In this document: one piece after another, positions 11,785-22,031 of the stretch
Numbering within the stretch: position 1 is the first letter of the stretch
Layout: every line of letters begins with the position of its first letter
Assembly: GCA_033807775.1 (NCBI GenBank)
Contig: CM066320.1
Location: forward strand, 182,701,784-182,765,783
Direction: 5' to 3'
Origin: Saussurea involucrata
Taxonomy: Eukaryota > Streptophyta > Magnoliopsida > Asterales > Asteraceae
Length of the DNA: 64,000 nt
Translations under genes and position numbers: made by a program
Notes under the pieces: generated by a model
What the model saw: the letters and a program-made list of their open reading frames with translations, nothing else
Told to the model about the DNA's origin: nothing
The model's database searches: none

Positions 11785-11949
11785 ATCAATGATGTTATTT
11801 TCTTCGGTAAGTGGAGTATTAACAATCTTAGAAGTCTTTGAAAATACTAAAATGCTTTCATTTGGTGTCGGGTCTGAAAATTAATTTGGGCAAAAGCAAG
11901 TTATGGGGTTGGAGTAGATGAAGAAGAAGTTCAGATGTAGGCTAGAGGG

Positions 11950-12300
11950 TTGGGATGTGGTAGTGGATTACTTCCGTTCTCATATCTTTGGCTACCGGTC
12001 GGCGCTTCGATGAGAAAGATCGAAAGTTGGAAGCCAGTTTTAAAAAAAGTAAAGAATAAATTAGCAACTTGGAAATCGAAATTAATTTCTTTTGGCGGAA
12101 GGTTAACCTTGATAAAAGCAGTCCTTGGAAGTGTTTCTCTATATTACTTCGCGCAGTTTCGAGCCTTGAAAGGAGTGATCAGTGAGTTAGAGAAGGTGAG
12201 GAGTCGGTTCTTTTGGGGAGGAGGCAAAGGGTCAAGCGATAAACCTGTGATGGCTTGGGTAAAATGGGAGAAGGTTTTAACTTTAAGAAAGGTGGTATGA
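11950..12300 (+). pseudogene. LINE RT C-terminal (thumb) fragment
   Basis: About 116 codons. Recognisable blocks are PFSYLWLPVGASMRKIESW, KLATWKSKLISFGGRLTLIK, SVSLYYFAQF and LEKVRSRFFWGG, the conserved region following the RT palm in plant L1-type LINEs. The frame shifts just after the end; the next in-frame material (GVASLQASSWGLLGKWWWRF) continues the same protein at about 12300-12380. Confidence 0.85.
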
Positions 12301-12710
12301 GTGTAGCGAGTTTGCAGGCGTCTAGTTGGGGTCTTTTGGGTAAATGGTGGTGGAGGTTTGCAATAGAAAAGAGGCTTTTTGGGTTAAAGTAATGAAAAGC
12401 ATATATGAGGTTGATGGGGATTCTAAGGAAGAAACAAATGGGAGGAGGGTTAGCAAGTCGGCTTGGTTGAACATTATTCGGATAGGTCACGAATTAGAGA
12501 AGGAGGGGATTAGGAAACGAGGTAGGGGACGGTCAAGAAACAAGGTTGTGGGTTGATAAATTGGCAGAAAACAAAGAGTTAGGGGAGAGATTTAAAAGAT
12601 TATTTCAATTGGAAACTAATAAGGAAGTCGAGGTAGCGGAGAGAGGGGTGTGGAGAGGTGAATATTGGGTTTGGGAATGAGGATGGAAGATAGAGCCGAG
12701 AGGTACGGAG

Positions 12711-13262
12711 TTGGGAGAACTTGAAGAATTCCAAAACCTTATGCAAGGAAGACATCCAAATAGAGGTAAAGCCGATCAACCAAAATGGTGGTTACATGAA
12801 GATGGGAAGTTCTCGGTACAAAGCCTCAAGAGTCTAGTGGATGAGAAGGTGGCTGCAAGAGGGGAGAACTTTGGGGAAACTAGGTGGTCTAAGTTGGTGC
12901 CAAAAAGTAGGTGTTTTTGTTTAGAGGGCGAGTTTAGGGAGACTTCCGTGCCGAGGAGTACTAGACAAGATGGGAATGGATTTACACTCCCTGTTTTGCC
13001 TAAGATGCGGTGTCGAGGTAGAATCGGTGGATCGTGCTTTGGTTATGTGCACAGAAGTAAACTTGTGTGGAAGGAAATGTTTAAATGGTGGAGAGTTTCG
13101 AAAGATGAAATTAGTTCGTTAACCGATATTATAGATCAAGAACCTCGATCGGATGAAAATGCTTTTTTTACGAAAATTCAGACAACGGCTTTGTGGATTG
13201 TCTTGTACTCAATCTGGGCACATCGAAATCAACTAGTTTTTAAGGAGGAGAATGCAAAATAA
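12711..13262 (+). pseudogene. LINE zf-RVT C-terminal region
   Basis: About 183 codons. WWLHEDGKFSVQSLKSL and WSKLVPKSRCFCLEGEF match the W-x-G-x-F-S-V and W...PxK.. pattern of the zf-RVT domain at the C-terminus of plant LINE ORF2. WIVLYSIWAHRNQLVFK resembles the conserved W...W..RN..VF tail. Several zinc-ligand positions are altered, consistent with a dead copy. Confidence 0.75.
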
Positions 13263-13664
13263 TAGATTTGGCCTTTGAGTTTCAACGTCGAAGCTACGAG
13301 TGGGTCGCAAGAAGGATTCGGGGCAGGAAGGTGGATTGGGCAACTTGGATTTCGAACCAGGCGGAGTCCCTGTATTGATTGTGTTTGGAGATGCCTCGAT
13401 AGTGTGTATGGAGGTTGCTCGGTCGCAGGCTGATGTCAAGTCTGGTTGTGGGTTTGTTCTTCCGTTTCGGTAGCGTTCTTTGCGTAGTGTAACTTCTGTT
13501 AGTGCTGGTTTGCTCCTAGCAAACCGGCGATGAGGTTGTGTTTGGGTTCGTTGTTTTTGGACCGCTTGTTTGGTTCTTTTGTTTTCGTTGCTTTATTTTA
13601 CTTGTGGTTGATAATAAAAATAACTTTACCTTTTGAAAAAAAAAATATATCCAAATTCCTTTTA

Positions 13665-13868
13665 GAGTAAATTGCATGATTGGTCCCTGTGGTTTACACA
13701 AAATTGCACTGTACATCCCTATTTTGAAATAATTATGAAAAACGTCCTTGTGGTTTACTTTTTCACACGCCTTTGGTCCCTATGCCCTAACACCGTTAAA
13801 AAGTTCTGTTAATTGGATTAATTAGACGGACAATTTAGTCATTTTGTTTTCTTTTTTGTTTTCTATTA
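13665..13868 (+). repeat. left long TIR of the MULE-like element
   Basis: Matches the reverse complement of 15340-15547, including GGTCCCTGTGGTTTACAC, AATTATGAAAAAC and CACACGCCTTTGGTCCCTA. The outer 130 bp are well conserved and the inner 70 bp are diverged. Confidence 0.8.
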
Positions 13869-13968
13869 AAATTACAGGGACCAAGTATGTAATTTATTAA
13901 TACATGGCCCCACCACTTTATCTTTATTATCTTTTAACTCTTTTAATAATTTATAATTAAACACAAAC

Positions 13969-13970
<2 letters not shown>

Positions 13971-14034
<64 letters not shown>
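13971..14034. repeat. (TA)n microsatellite
   Basis: An uninterrupted TA run that ends where the outer foldback element begins. Further TA runs flank the nested elements at about 14120-14142, 14393-14431 and 14593-14615. Confidence 0.9.
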
Positions 14035-14036
<2 letters not shown>

Positions 14037-14391
14037 TTGGGTATCAAATACAAACCAGTTAGTTTGTACAAACTCATACAAACCATACCTAGCTTCATGA
14101 TTTTGTAAATTTGGCTTCATGAATATATATATATATATATATAGGGAAAGGTTCAATAGAGAAGTGCAAATATTTAGAGAAATAGAGAAGTAAAAAAACA
14201 CGGGACCGTTCATATGTGAACGTTCATATAACAGTCATATATGAACGTTCATATGAACGTTCAGATATGACTGTTATATGAACGTTCATTTATATATGAC
14301 TGTTTATATATGAACGTTCATATATGAACGGTCCCGTGTTTTTTACTTCTCTATTTCTCTAAATATTTGCATTTCTCTATTGAACCTAAGG

Positions 14392-14434
<43 letters not shown>

Positions 14435-14704
14435 CTTCATGAATATATAATTTGGCTTCATGAATATATCATTTGACATTTTTAACTAATTGTTTTACAA
14501 AAATAAGGGTATTTTAGGGCTCCACCGAAAAAAAGTAGTTCAAAATGCCAAATAATATATTCATGAAGCCAAATTATATATTCATGAAGCCAATATATAT
14601 ATATATATATATATATTCATGAAGCCAAATTTACAAAATCATGAAGCTAGGTATGGTTTGTACGAGTTTGTACAAACTAACTGGTTTGTATTTGATACCA
14701 CCCC
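14035..14704. mobile_element. foldback MITE with ~100-bp inverted ends
   Basis: The left end (GGTTGGGTATCAAATACAAA) and the reverse complement of the right end (GGGGTGGTATCAAATACAAA) stay nearly identical for about 100 bp, through AGCTTCATGATTTTG and TTTGGCTTCATGAATATA. TA repeats abut both ends. It contains a second, independent palindromic element at 14143-14392. Confidence 0.75.
14143..14392. mobile_element. palindromic MITE nested in the foldback element
   Basis: The left arm from GGGAAAGGTTCAATAGAG to ACACGGGACCGTTCATAT is mirrored by the right arm, which ends CTCTATTGAACCTAAGGC. The centre is built from repeated GAACGTTCATAT words, themselves palindromic around AACGTT. The GGTTCAA terminus resembles the MITE at 40821-41083. 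Confidence 0.75.
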
Positions 14705-14778
14705 TATATACGCAACATATATATACATGAATATATATACCCATCAATAATGCACAGTTTTTGAGCTTTGCAACATTA

Positions 14779-15165
14779 ATGGCGATCAAACCTCATCTCT
14801 TCCTTTCTATTCCAACCCGTGAACTTGAGGCTGCATTGGTTGCCACCGCCCCTGCACCGGAAGTGAAGTCACCACCGCCATCGCTACCATCTCCGCCTGT
14901 TGCTAAACCCACCGTTGCTCCACCGGTTGCTAAACCACCCACCGTCGTCGCCCCACCGACCCCACCAAGAAACACTAAAGAATGTTACCCACCATGTACG
15001 GTGAGATGCAAGAATCATTCACGGCAGAATGTATGTCTGAGAGCTTGTGTCATGTGCTATGATCGGTGCAAATGTGTTCCGCCGGGTCAGTCCGGCAACA
15101 AGGAGGTTTACGGCACTTGCTACACCAATATGAAGACTCACGACGGTAGACCCAAATGCCCTTAA
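14779..15165 (+). CDS. GASA/Snakin-type proline-rich cysteine protein, captured copy
   Basis: 128 codons from ATG to TAA. GASA (gibberellin-regulated) proteins are small secreted peptides affecting growth, redox state and defence; they have an N-terminal signal, a variable linker and a C-terminal domain with 12 conserved cysteines. Here residues 1-25 only loosely resemble a signal peptide, because the polar stretch PTRELE interrupts the hydrophobic core. Residues 26-65 are Pro/Val/Ala-rich (SPPVAKPTVAPPVAKPP), as in the GASA14-like subgroup. Residues 68-128 are the GASA domain (CTVRCKNHSRQNVC, RACVMCYDRCKCVPPG, CYTNMKTHDGRPKCP). Only 10 of 12 cysteines remain: the one after VMC and the one in the usual EVCG are both tyrosine. 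The frame is open without introns and lies inside a MULE-like element, so I read it as a transduplicated or retrocopied fragment. Expression is unknown. I chose the ATG at 14779 because the frame upstream has no ATG. Confidence 0.75.
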   Translation: MAIKPHLFLSIPTRELEAALVATAPAPEVKSPPPSLPSPPVAKPTVAPPVAKPPTVVAPPTPPRNTKECYPPCTVRCKNHSRQNVCLRACVMCYDRCKCVPPGQSGNKEVYGTCYTNMKTHDGRPKCP

Positions 15166-15339
15166 TTAATTACGCTATTTTAACCTTATTTTTAGGAATA
15201 AAATGGGTTTGTTAGTTTTGTTTATGTCGTCTGTAATTGTAAGCATCCAATCTCGCCGGTGAAGATGATGGAATTAGAGCTTTTTTATCGTCTGTTAATG
15301 GTGGTGGAAATTGGGTCACTGTTCTTTTGGTCCTGTATT

Positions 15340-15547
15340 TTTTAGTATAAAATAAAAAAAGTTATGAAATGACTAAATTACCCTGCTAATAAACCTACTT
15401 AAAAGGGATATGTTGACGGTGTTAGAACATAGGGACCAAAGGCGTGTGAAAATGTAAACCATATGGATGTTTTTCATAATTATTTTAAATTAGGGATGTA
15501 CAGTGCAATTTTGTGTAAACCACAGGGACCAATCATGTAATTTACTC
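15340..15547 (-). repeat. right long TIR of the MULE-like element
   Basis: Inverted partner of 13665-13868. It ends TAATTTACTC and is followed by the target-duplication copy TACCTTTTA. Confidence 0.8.
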
Positions 15548-15556
15548 TACCTTTTA

Positions 15557-15569
15557 CTTTAAATCAATA

Positions 15570-15629
<60 letters not shown>

Positions 15630-16062
15630 CAAGATGGAGAGTTGCTTAGGTGGCCTAATGAGAACTCATCATTCACATTTATCTATTTTCTCCTAATTTT
15701 GATTTTTTTAAAATAAAAACTAGCTCTCATTAAATGACTTTAACTTTTCATTTAATATCTAATTTTCTTTATTATTCTATACTTATTTCTATTATACACA
15801 AAGACATCAACAAATATAACTTTTATTTACCTTACAACTTTTAATTAATATCTAATTTTCTTTATTATTTTATATTTATTTTTATTTGCACTACATAAAA
15901 ACATCAACAAATATAAGTTATATTTACCTTACATTTTTATTTGTATAGATTATTTATATTTGAACTACATAAAAACATCAACAAATATAATTTCTATTTA
16001 CCTTACATTTTTTAATTTAATAAAATATTTTATTAAATGAATTTATCATCTTTTAACTAAAC
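15557..16062. other. AT-rich DNA with (TA)n, possible Helitron 5' remnant
   Basis: A TA microsatellite covers about 15571-15627. It is preceded by A|TCTATATATA and followed by GATGGAGAGTTGCTTAGGTGGC, reminiscent of Helitron 5' ends in this window, but no matching 3' end is seen before element F. The stretch 15780-16010 repeats a ~110-bp unit about three times (CATAAAAACATCAACAAATA-like). Confidence 0.35.
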
Positions 16063-16336
16063 GTATATGTAACAACCCAAATTTCATAGCAGGCAAACAA
16101 CCATAAATACGCATTCGAATTACATAAAACCTTGTCTTTACATCATCAAAATTCATACTAAAACGAAATTGACAGCGGAAGTTTCTAAATCCACAGCCGA
16201 GAGCTATTCTATAGTAATCATAGCCAAAACTTGAAGTTACTCTAAGCTTCAAGTCCTTCTTATCGCCTCCTAGTTCTTACTGGAAGAACCCTTAACATGC
16301 TTACCTGAAAATGGTTTAGTTTTGAAAGCGAGGGTT

Positions 16337-16350
16337 AGACCAAAAGGTCT
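16337..16350 (-). promoter_or_regulatory. conserved LTR hairpin AGACC-4-GGTCT (F)
   Basis: Same position and stem as in the other LTRs, here with a four-base TTTT loop (sense). CAGGTAAGC lies about 40 nt downstream in the sense direction. The copy in the 5' LTR is at 22301-22314. Confidence 0.55.
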
Positions 16351-16939
16351 AGTGAATTCCCTTCGAAAACAACATGTATCAACAGTAAAAATCATTTAGG
16401 TGATAACATCGTAACTCATCACATAAGGTACTGCACTGTATGGGGAATCACATAAACACCCGCGATCGGGGCCCAAGCAGACTCCCCTTTCGCCCTCTCG
16501 TATCGGGGCCCAAGCAGACTCCCCGATACCCGCCTAGGAGGAAACGAATTCCAACCAATAGGCTCATCATCCATAACCAAGGGATCATCGGATCCCGAGG
16601 CTCACTGATCCCACAGTGCAGACCAACATCACATAGCATGCACATACGTTACATAAAGCATGTAATAAAACCTTACAAAGCATGCCTTACATTTCATCAT
16701 GTCAAACTTTCTTTTAGATATAAATAGATACGTTCGTGAGAAACATGCATTTCAGTTATAAACATTTTGTGCGCTTTAAGAACCATAATCAGTAAAGAAA
16801 ACGTTTAACACTTTACGCCGTAAAAGGGTTAGGGAACTCACCTTGCTTGACGTACAACGCACTTCTTAAATACATCCGAGCTAAACCACACGAACACCTA
16901 AGATAACAGTTTCGCATCAGAAAACAGTTCACCCTTCTG

Positions 16940-17222
16940 TCCGGAGAACTCAATCCGGACACAGCTAATTTCCGGATACAGCATTGTCCGGACGTAACAC
17001 CTTTCCGGACACAACACTTTTCCGGACACAACACTTATCCGGACGCTAGACTTATCCGGACGCTAGACTTATCCGGGCAAAGCTACCCGGACACTAAGTT
17101 TATCCGGAGACTTGCAACATATCCGGATACTAAGAAACACCCGGACACTCTCACAGGGTACTCACCCGGACACCTGCAAAATCGTCCGGACACTACCGAA
17201 TAAGAACGTCCGGACTCTACGG
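16940..17222 (-). repeat. TCCGGA-rich tandem array in LTR F
   Basis: About 15 TCCGGA/CCCGGA cores, with short units such as TTATCCGGACGCTAGAC repeated directly. The 5' LTR has the same array at about 22904-23162, minus one unit. Confidence 0.8.
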
Positions 17223-17740
17223 CTGTTCGAACTTAGGATTCTTAAAAGTGATTTACAACTCGATTTAAGCCACTAGTTTGATTAGATCACCACAAGGGTT
17301 CATCCACCAACCCCAAATACTCATTTAATACACTTGCTTACCCCTAAATCGGTACATACTAAGCAAAATCCTCAAAACCCACTTTTAAGGAAAAAGTGGT
17401 TGAAAACTCCTTGAATCTTTGATTTCAGACTTAGGAATCTCGACCAATAAAGCTAGGAACACGAGAATTAACAGGGATTAAGGGTTACCTTACTGATTTC
17501 TTCTTTGATTCTTCACTCCTTTGATTTCTTCCCAAGAAACTCCTTTCTTCTCCCTTTTTTCTCTTAGCCGCCAAACCACAAGCCAAAATTACTGATTTCT
17601 CAATTATGAGTTGCCCTAGGGTATTGAGCCCTTAAGTACTTTCATAAATAACAAAACAGCCCCTTAACTTATCTTTCAATTCATGCACAAAGGCCACTAA
17701 ACTTTCATATTTACAAAAGAAAACCCGGTTGTTACAACAC

Positions 17741-17754
17741 TCCCTCCTTAAAAG
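17741..17754 (-). promoter_or_regulatory. polypurine tract of element F
   Basis: The sense strand reads TTTTAAGGAGGGA directly before the 3' LTR. Confidence 0.8.
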
Positions 17755-20581
17755 AATTCCGTCCCCGAAATTCCTTATTGGAAAAGATGCGGGTATCTTG
17801 CTCTCATCAAAACCGACACTTCCCCAAGGTAATGCCCCTTCTGACTCAAACAACCACCTCATTAATTTCGAAACATGGGACATTGGTTGCATCCCCCTTC
17901 ATTTCTTACGGTACTCTAACTCGTAGGCTACTGTTCCTACTCGGTCGATTTTGACTACAGAAGATTTACTAAGGCTTCTCATGCAACAACACTTCCTTTA
18001 AGGAGGAACCTGGCTAAATCTTCTGCCACAACACGAGATTCATTTACCAAGAGACAGACACACACTTGACCGCTTGACACAAATCCAAACCCGAACGTCC
18101 CGACAACTCACAACCTAGAGTTCCTTCATCGAAATACAAGCAATCCTAGATCACTTCTCCTAACCCAACAATCGCCTATGCCGGAAACATTTTTTTTCCG
18201 ACCACCTCGACCATAGCTCATCAACCATTTCTTACATCCTCACCACTTCATCACTCCATCCTTGTACGTAACCAAGGGTAGGAACCTTCAAACCTAACTT
18301 TGAAGTGTTCACCTACTCGCATTAAACTTATCCTGAAACACATCAAATCCTCGCTGATTACCACGTTCGTTCGGTCATAAAACATAGCTCCAGTTACCCT
18401 CACACAACTGGGAGGAATAATCATGGTCACACCATACTATTCTCACCCCAAATCGTTTAAACATTTATCACAAAGTCACTAGCTTAACTCATTTAGTTGT
18501 CTCATCCACCTCTTCCCTGCACAAAACATACACAATCTCCTTCCTCAATAATCGATCCAACGGTTCGCATACTTATCAAAAGGCAATCTACACCACACCG
18601 CACCTTTCGGCATTACTGTCAAGTTTGCTACTTCCAAATTACTCGTTTAATCCGGCATACTATCTTCGTCTCCCCACTTAGCGTGGAGCACTGCCCTCCT
18701 AACGTTACTTGCCCCTCTCTCTCCCGGCCTTTCCACATGCCGATAACACTTTCCCAAAACTTACATAACTACACAGTTGCATCAATATCCTATCTTAAGG
18801 CATTCAACCAAGTCATCTTGAAACGACACTAGTTTGACGTCGTTACTCATTATTTGATCTCTAACCTTCACTTCCTCGGGCAATTATTTCACACAAAAGA
18901 GACAACTCACATTCTTTAAGGATTTCACATCTATTCTTCAACAATTTGACTAACACACTAATCATCTTCTTTAGGCTTCCAATGATTCCACAGTATGCTT
19001 ACTTAGCGACTCTTACAACTAAAAGCACTTGGTTTCTCCTTTGGATAATCACCCACCACCACTTTGTCATTCTGTCCCGAACATAATCATACCACAACGT
19101 CAACTTACACTCTATGTGCTCCAACAATCTGGTTAACAAACCGTACCTTCATCCGAAACCCTCAAAAGGCTTCTACCTAACGCTTGCTCTCTCTTTAACA
19201 TCATTTCACTACGACACTAGCTGGCACCATAAGCTTGACAGTTACTGTCACTACACATCCGCTTCGTTCGTGTTACATACCTTATTCAAAACAGCAGTCT
19301 CTCACCAACTTAACACCCCTACAAGGTGCTCTATTTGCTTTCAACATCCTGGTTCAAGTCTTCGGCCTCAGCCCCCTTACAAAGCTGACGACTTCCAAAA
19401 CCAGAAGTCAACCCGTTGATACTTTCTTAATCTAACCTTTACCATGGGATTCTTACGGATCCTGATCCTTCTAACACATCACAATCAACTTCATACTCTG
19501 CTTCCCTCATTTCAAAACCTACTCATGTATCATCAAAGAGTACAAGATCACCTTATGACTCTTATTCGGCATCGAGGATGCCTCATTCCTTCCTCCACAC
19601 ACTACTCATAACGAGTTGCTAATACCACACCTTGAAGGCCTCAAGTCCTTCCTTCGAACGTAACCGTCCCTTGACACTCGTGCTTTCCGTTTCCGAACAA
19701 GGGTGCAGACCCTCATACACCCGATACCAAGGTCTACTCCCGAATCTACCACTGTTCGTCTTTTCTCTTGAACATAATACTAATGCTACAACATTCTTTT
19801 CTGATTTGCCCGACCCTTTTTCCACTCTTAGAGTTCTTCCTTAGCTTAACATGTAATATCTTACGACCTAGTGAGTTCATAGCCTCCATGCATGTCATGC
19901 AGTAATTAAATCATTTTTATAAAACAGTTCACATTCTTCATATAAGCGTCAAACATGGTGCTGCACTGTGTTAAGGATCACATCGTTAACCGCGATTGGG
20001 GCCCCAGCAGACTCCCCTTTCGCTTCTTCTGGAGCCTACGCAGACTCCCCTTCCCGGAGCCTACGCAGACTCCCCTCTACTCGAAATAGGAGGAAACGAA
20101 ATCCAACCTACCAGTCTGTCATACATATCCAAGGGGTCATTAGAACCCGAGGATCTATCTCTGATCCCACAGCGCATACCGACTCCACATAGCATACACA
20201 TAGTTCATCGTAAACATAAAACATGAACTCCGTATAACGTTTTACAATCCATATCATATTACTGGACAATCTTTTCAGTAGAACATTCCTTTCATGGGAA
20301 AAACATCGTGACAGCTTGTAAATAAATCATGCTCATAAACCTACTCTGATTAGTAAAATATTAACTTTCGTTTACGTAAAAGTCAGGTAAAATAACAGTG
20401 CATATTCATAAAAATCACTTTACTGGGAAAACACGTAAGAGCACGTATTTTAGTTAGAAAAACTCAAATACGATATTTTAATTAAATCATTTCGTACATT
20501 CTATCAATTGAAATACACAACATTTGGAAACAACTCGGGTGCACATGACCCCATCACTCTTATAACTTCAATACCCCGCAC

Positions 20582-20599
20582 AACGATTCGAGAATCGTT
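20582..20599. repeat. inverted repeat AACGATTC-GA-GAATCGTT
   Basis: An 8-bp perfect stem with a 2-nt centre, conserved in D (56574-56591) and, with one wobble, in E (52187-52203). It is flanked by GCATGC/GTGC words in all three. Confidence 0.6.
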
Positions 20600-21699
20600 T
20601 GCATGTTTCTTCCTATGAACCTCAATCCTGCTCAATCCGAACAATTTTATTACGACAGTAATCCATTGCATGAAAATCTTTTCGTATGAAACAAGTCTAA
20701 AAGAAATTACCGACACCAAGTAAACTAGTCGGTCCTCACACTCATTTGTGTGATATCGACATACCAATACTCATTTGATTGTAAAGGTTTTACTGGCAAA
20801 CGTTTTCTTGACCTTTTTGTAACAATTTAACTTATCATGAAAAGTGTGAAATATTTGTAAATCGCTAAGCTCGAAATCTCAACGTACAATGTAACAAAAC
20901 AAACAGTTATTTGAGTCTCGACTTCCAATGTGCAGACAGACGTTACAATTCCTTACTAGCACTAGTACTAGTACTAGTACTTGATTGATTGATGCCGCCC
21001 GTGTGCCTGCTCCCTTCCTTTGTATTTATCTCTCCCACGAACCAATACTTTAAACATGCACTCGCACAGCTGACTCATTTTTTTTTGTTCAAAATTGACG
21101 TTTACGTATTTATTTTAAATCGTGAAAATTTCATGTTTACACAAAAGAACGCCATGCATGAGACTCTACTTGCAATTGAAGGCTACTCACTCTAACAAGG
21201 TCAACCGCTTTACTTACGCAACTTATCCTTGACACTCCACCTACGACCAATGGTCGTCCCTTCGGTCACGCAACAACTTGCTGAACACACTTTCCACATC
21301 TCACTTACTCAACCCTTTCATACTATTTCGTTTGGAACAACTATCTCACTTTCCACTTCTATATGCTTTCACTTCACTATAGGTATCTTATTTCATTTGC
21401 CCTGTCCTTGAAAAGCTCGAATAAGAATTCAAAGCTCCATTGACACTTTCAAGATTTCGACATCGTCCTTTCTTACCATCCCGACCGATCTATCCCATGA
21501 TTTCTAGAACGGGGACCCTCTCGAAACAGGAGTCTTACTCAAACTCAACATCCATCCTCTTCGAATCCACGAAGAGTTACCTCTAGTCGACTCATAACAT
21601 TCTTTACAACGTTTCTTCTCTACGATGTCTACATACATCACATCATAATGACCCTTACACGACACTTCCCCAAACAATGGAGCTCGGTCTATCCCTCAA

Positions 21700-21738
21700 G
21701 GATCTTGCTGACCTATTCCTCAACGCTCTCCCAGCCAT
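21700..21738 (-). pseudogene. gag-start remnant of LARD F
   Basis: The ATG at 21738-21736 opens ATGGCTGGGAGAGCGTTGAG, the same N-terminus (M-A-G-R-x-L-R-N-R-S-A) seen at the start of gag in A and in D. The reading frame dies within about 40 codons. It shows that the LARD descends from, or has been assembled from, an element of the same gag family. Confidence 0.55.
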
Positions 21739-21833
21739 AGCGCTAAACTGAAAGGAACCGATAGTTAATCCTTACTAGACGTGACACAACAAATTTGCTA
21801 TAAGTAAGGTATTGTAAGCACGCACATGTACCT

Positions 21834-21876
21834 GTAAGTTCGTAGTTACACTGGCCAGGTGTAATCCCAAACTTAC
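21834..21876 (-). promoter_or_regulatory. leader stem-loop with TGGCCA apex, element F
   Basis: Outer arms GTAAGTT/AACTTAC are fully complementary, inner arms ATTACAC/TGTAA pair, and TGGCCA sits at the tip. It lies between the PBS and the ATG. Confidence 0.6.
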
Positions 21877-22016
21877 CTTACACGTTTGTCCTTGGCACCT
21901 TATTCCTAAGCGCATTTATAGTGATCGTTCCTAGAGGCAATCCTATGTCTCGGTTGTGTTCCTCATCTTACAGTTTAAGTTTAGGCCCGAATGGTCACCT
22001 AAATCCCTTAAACTAA

Positions 22017-22029
22017 GGCTCTGATACCA
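22017..22029 (-). promoter_or_regulatory. primer-binding site of element F
   Basis: Sense TGGTATCAGAGCC, initiator-Met tRNA type, 2 nt from the 5' LTR. Confidence 0.9.
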
Positions 22030-22031
22030 TT

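Larger units (their letters stand above)
11785..13646 (+). mobile_element. 5'-truncated LINE retrotransposon
   Basis: Coding remnants start at the RT active-site region (NDVIFFGKWS, a shortened form of the usual YADD-containing stretch). They continue through LKCFHLVSGLKINLGK, then the RT thumb, then a zf-RVT-like region, and end in a 3' UTR with GATAATAAAAATAAC and a run of A at 13637-13646. Several frame changes and stops are present. Truncation at the 5' side and a poly(A) tail at the 3' side are the usual outcome of target-primed reverse transcription. Confidence 0.8.
13665..15547. mobile_element. Pack-MULE-like element carrying a GASA-like sequence
   Basis: Long terminal inverted repeats of ~200 bp begin GAGTAAATTGCATGATTGG on the left and are mirrored on the right. 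The flanking 9-mers are TTCCTTTTA (13656-13664) and TACCTTTTA (15548-15556), matching at 8 of 9 positions; a 9-bp duplication is the signature of Mutator-like elements. There is no transposase. The interior holds a GASA-family coding region and two nested foldback elements. Insertion was 10 bp beyond the LINE poly(A). Confidence 0.75.
16068..17736 (-). repeat. 3' LTR of element F
   Basis: Bounded by TGTAACAACCC and CCCGGTTGTTACA. It contains the hairpin at 16337-16350, the repeated GGGGCCCAAGCAGACTCCCC block at 16465-16530 and the TCCGGA array at 16940-17222. Confidence 0.93.
17755..22016 (-). other. non-coding internal region of LARD F
   Basis: About 4.3 kb without a recognisable protein domain on either strand. 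It aligns by eye, block by block, with the internal regions of E (same strand) and D (opposite strand). Shared blocks include the sequence at 17870-17945, the inverted repeat at 20582-20599, the block at 19866-19898 and the gag-start region near 21738. A tandem ACTAGT run occurs at about 20957-20980. Conservation without coding suggests RNA or replication signals, or simply a shared recent ancestor. Confidence 0.7.

Noticed and set aside
13872..14213. 113-codon frame rich in YIYIYI
   Set aside because: Translation of the TA microsatellite.
16940..17222. TCCGGA arrays as a CRISPR-like array
   Set aside because: Units are short, spacers are not unique or of constant length, and the host is a plant.
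19114..19419. Open frames of 60-110 codons scattered through the internal regions of D, E and F
   Set aside because: Frames are not conserved at the same positions among the three elements, and many run antisense to the element.
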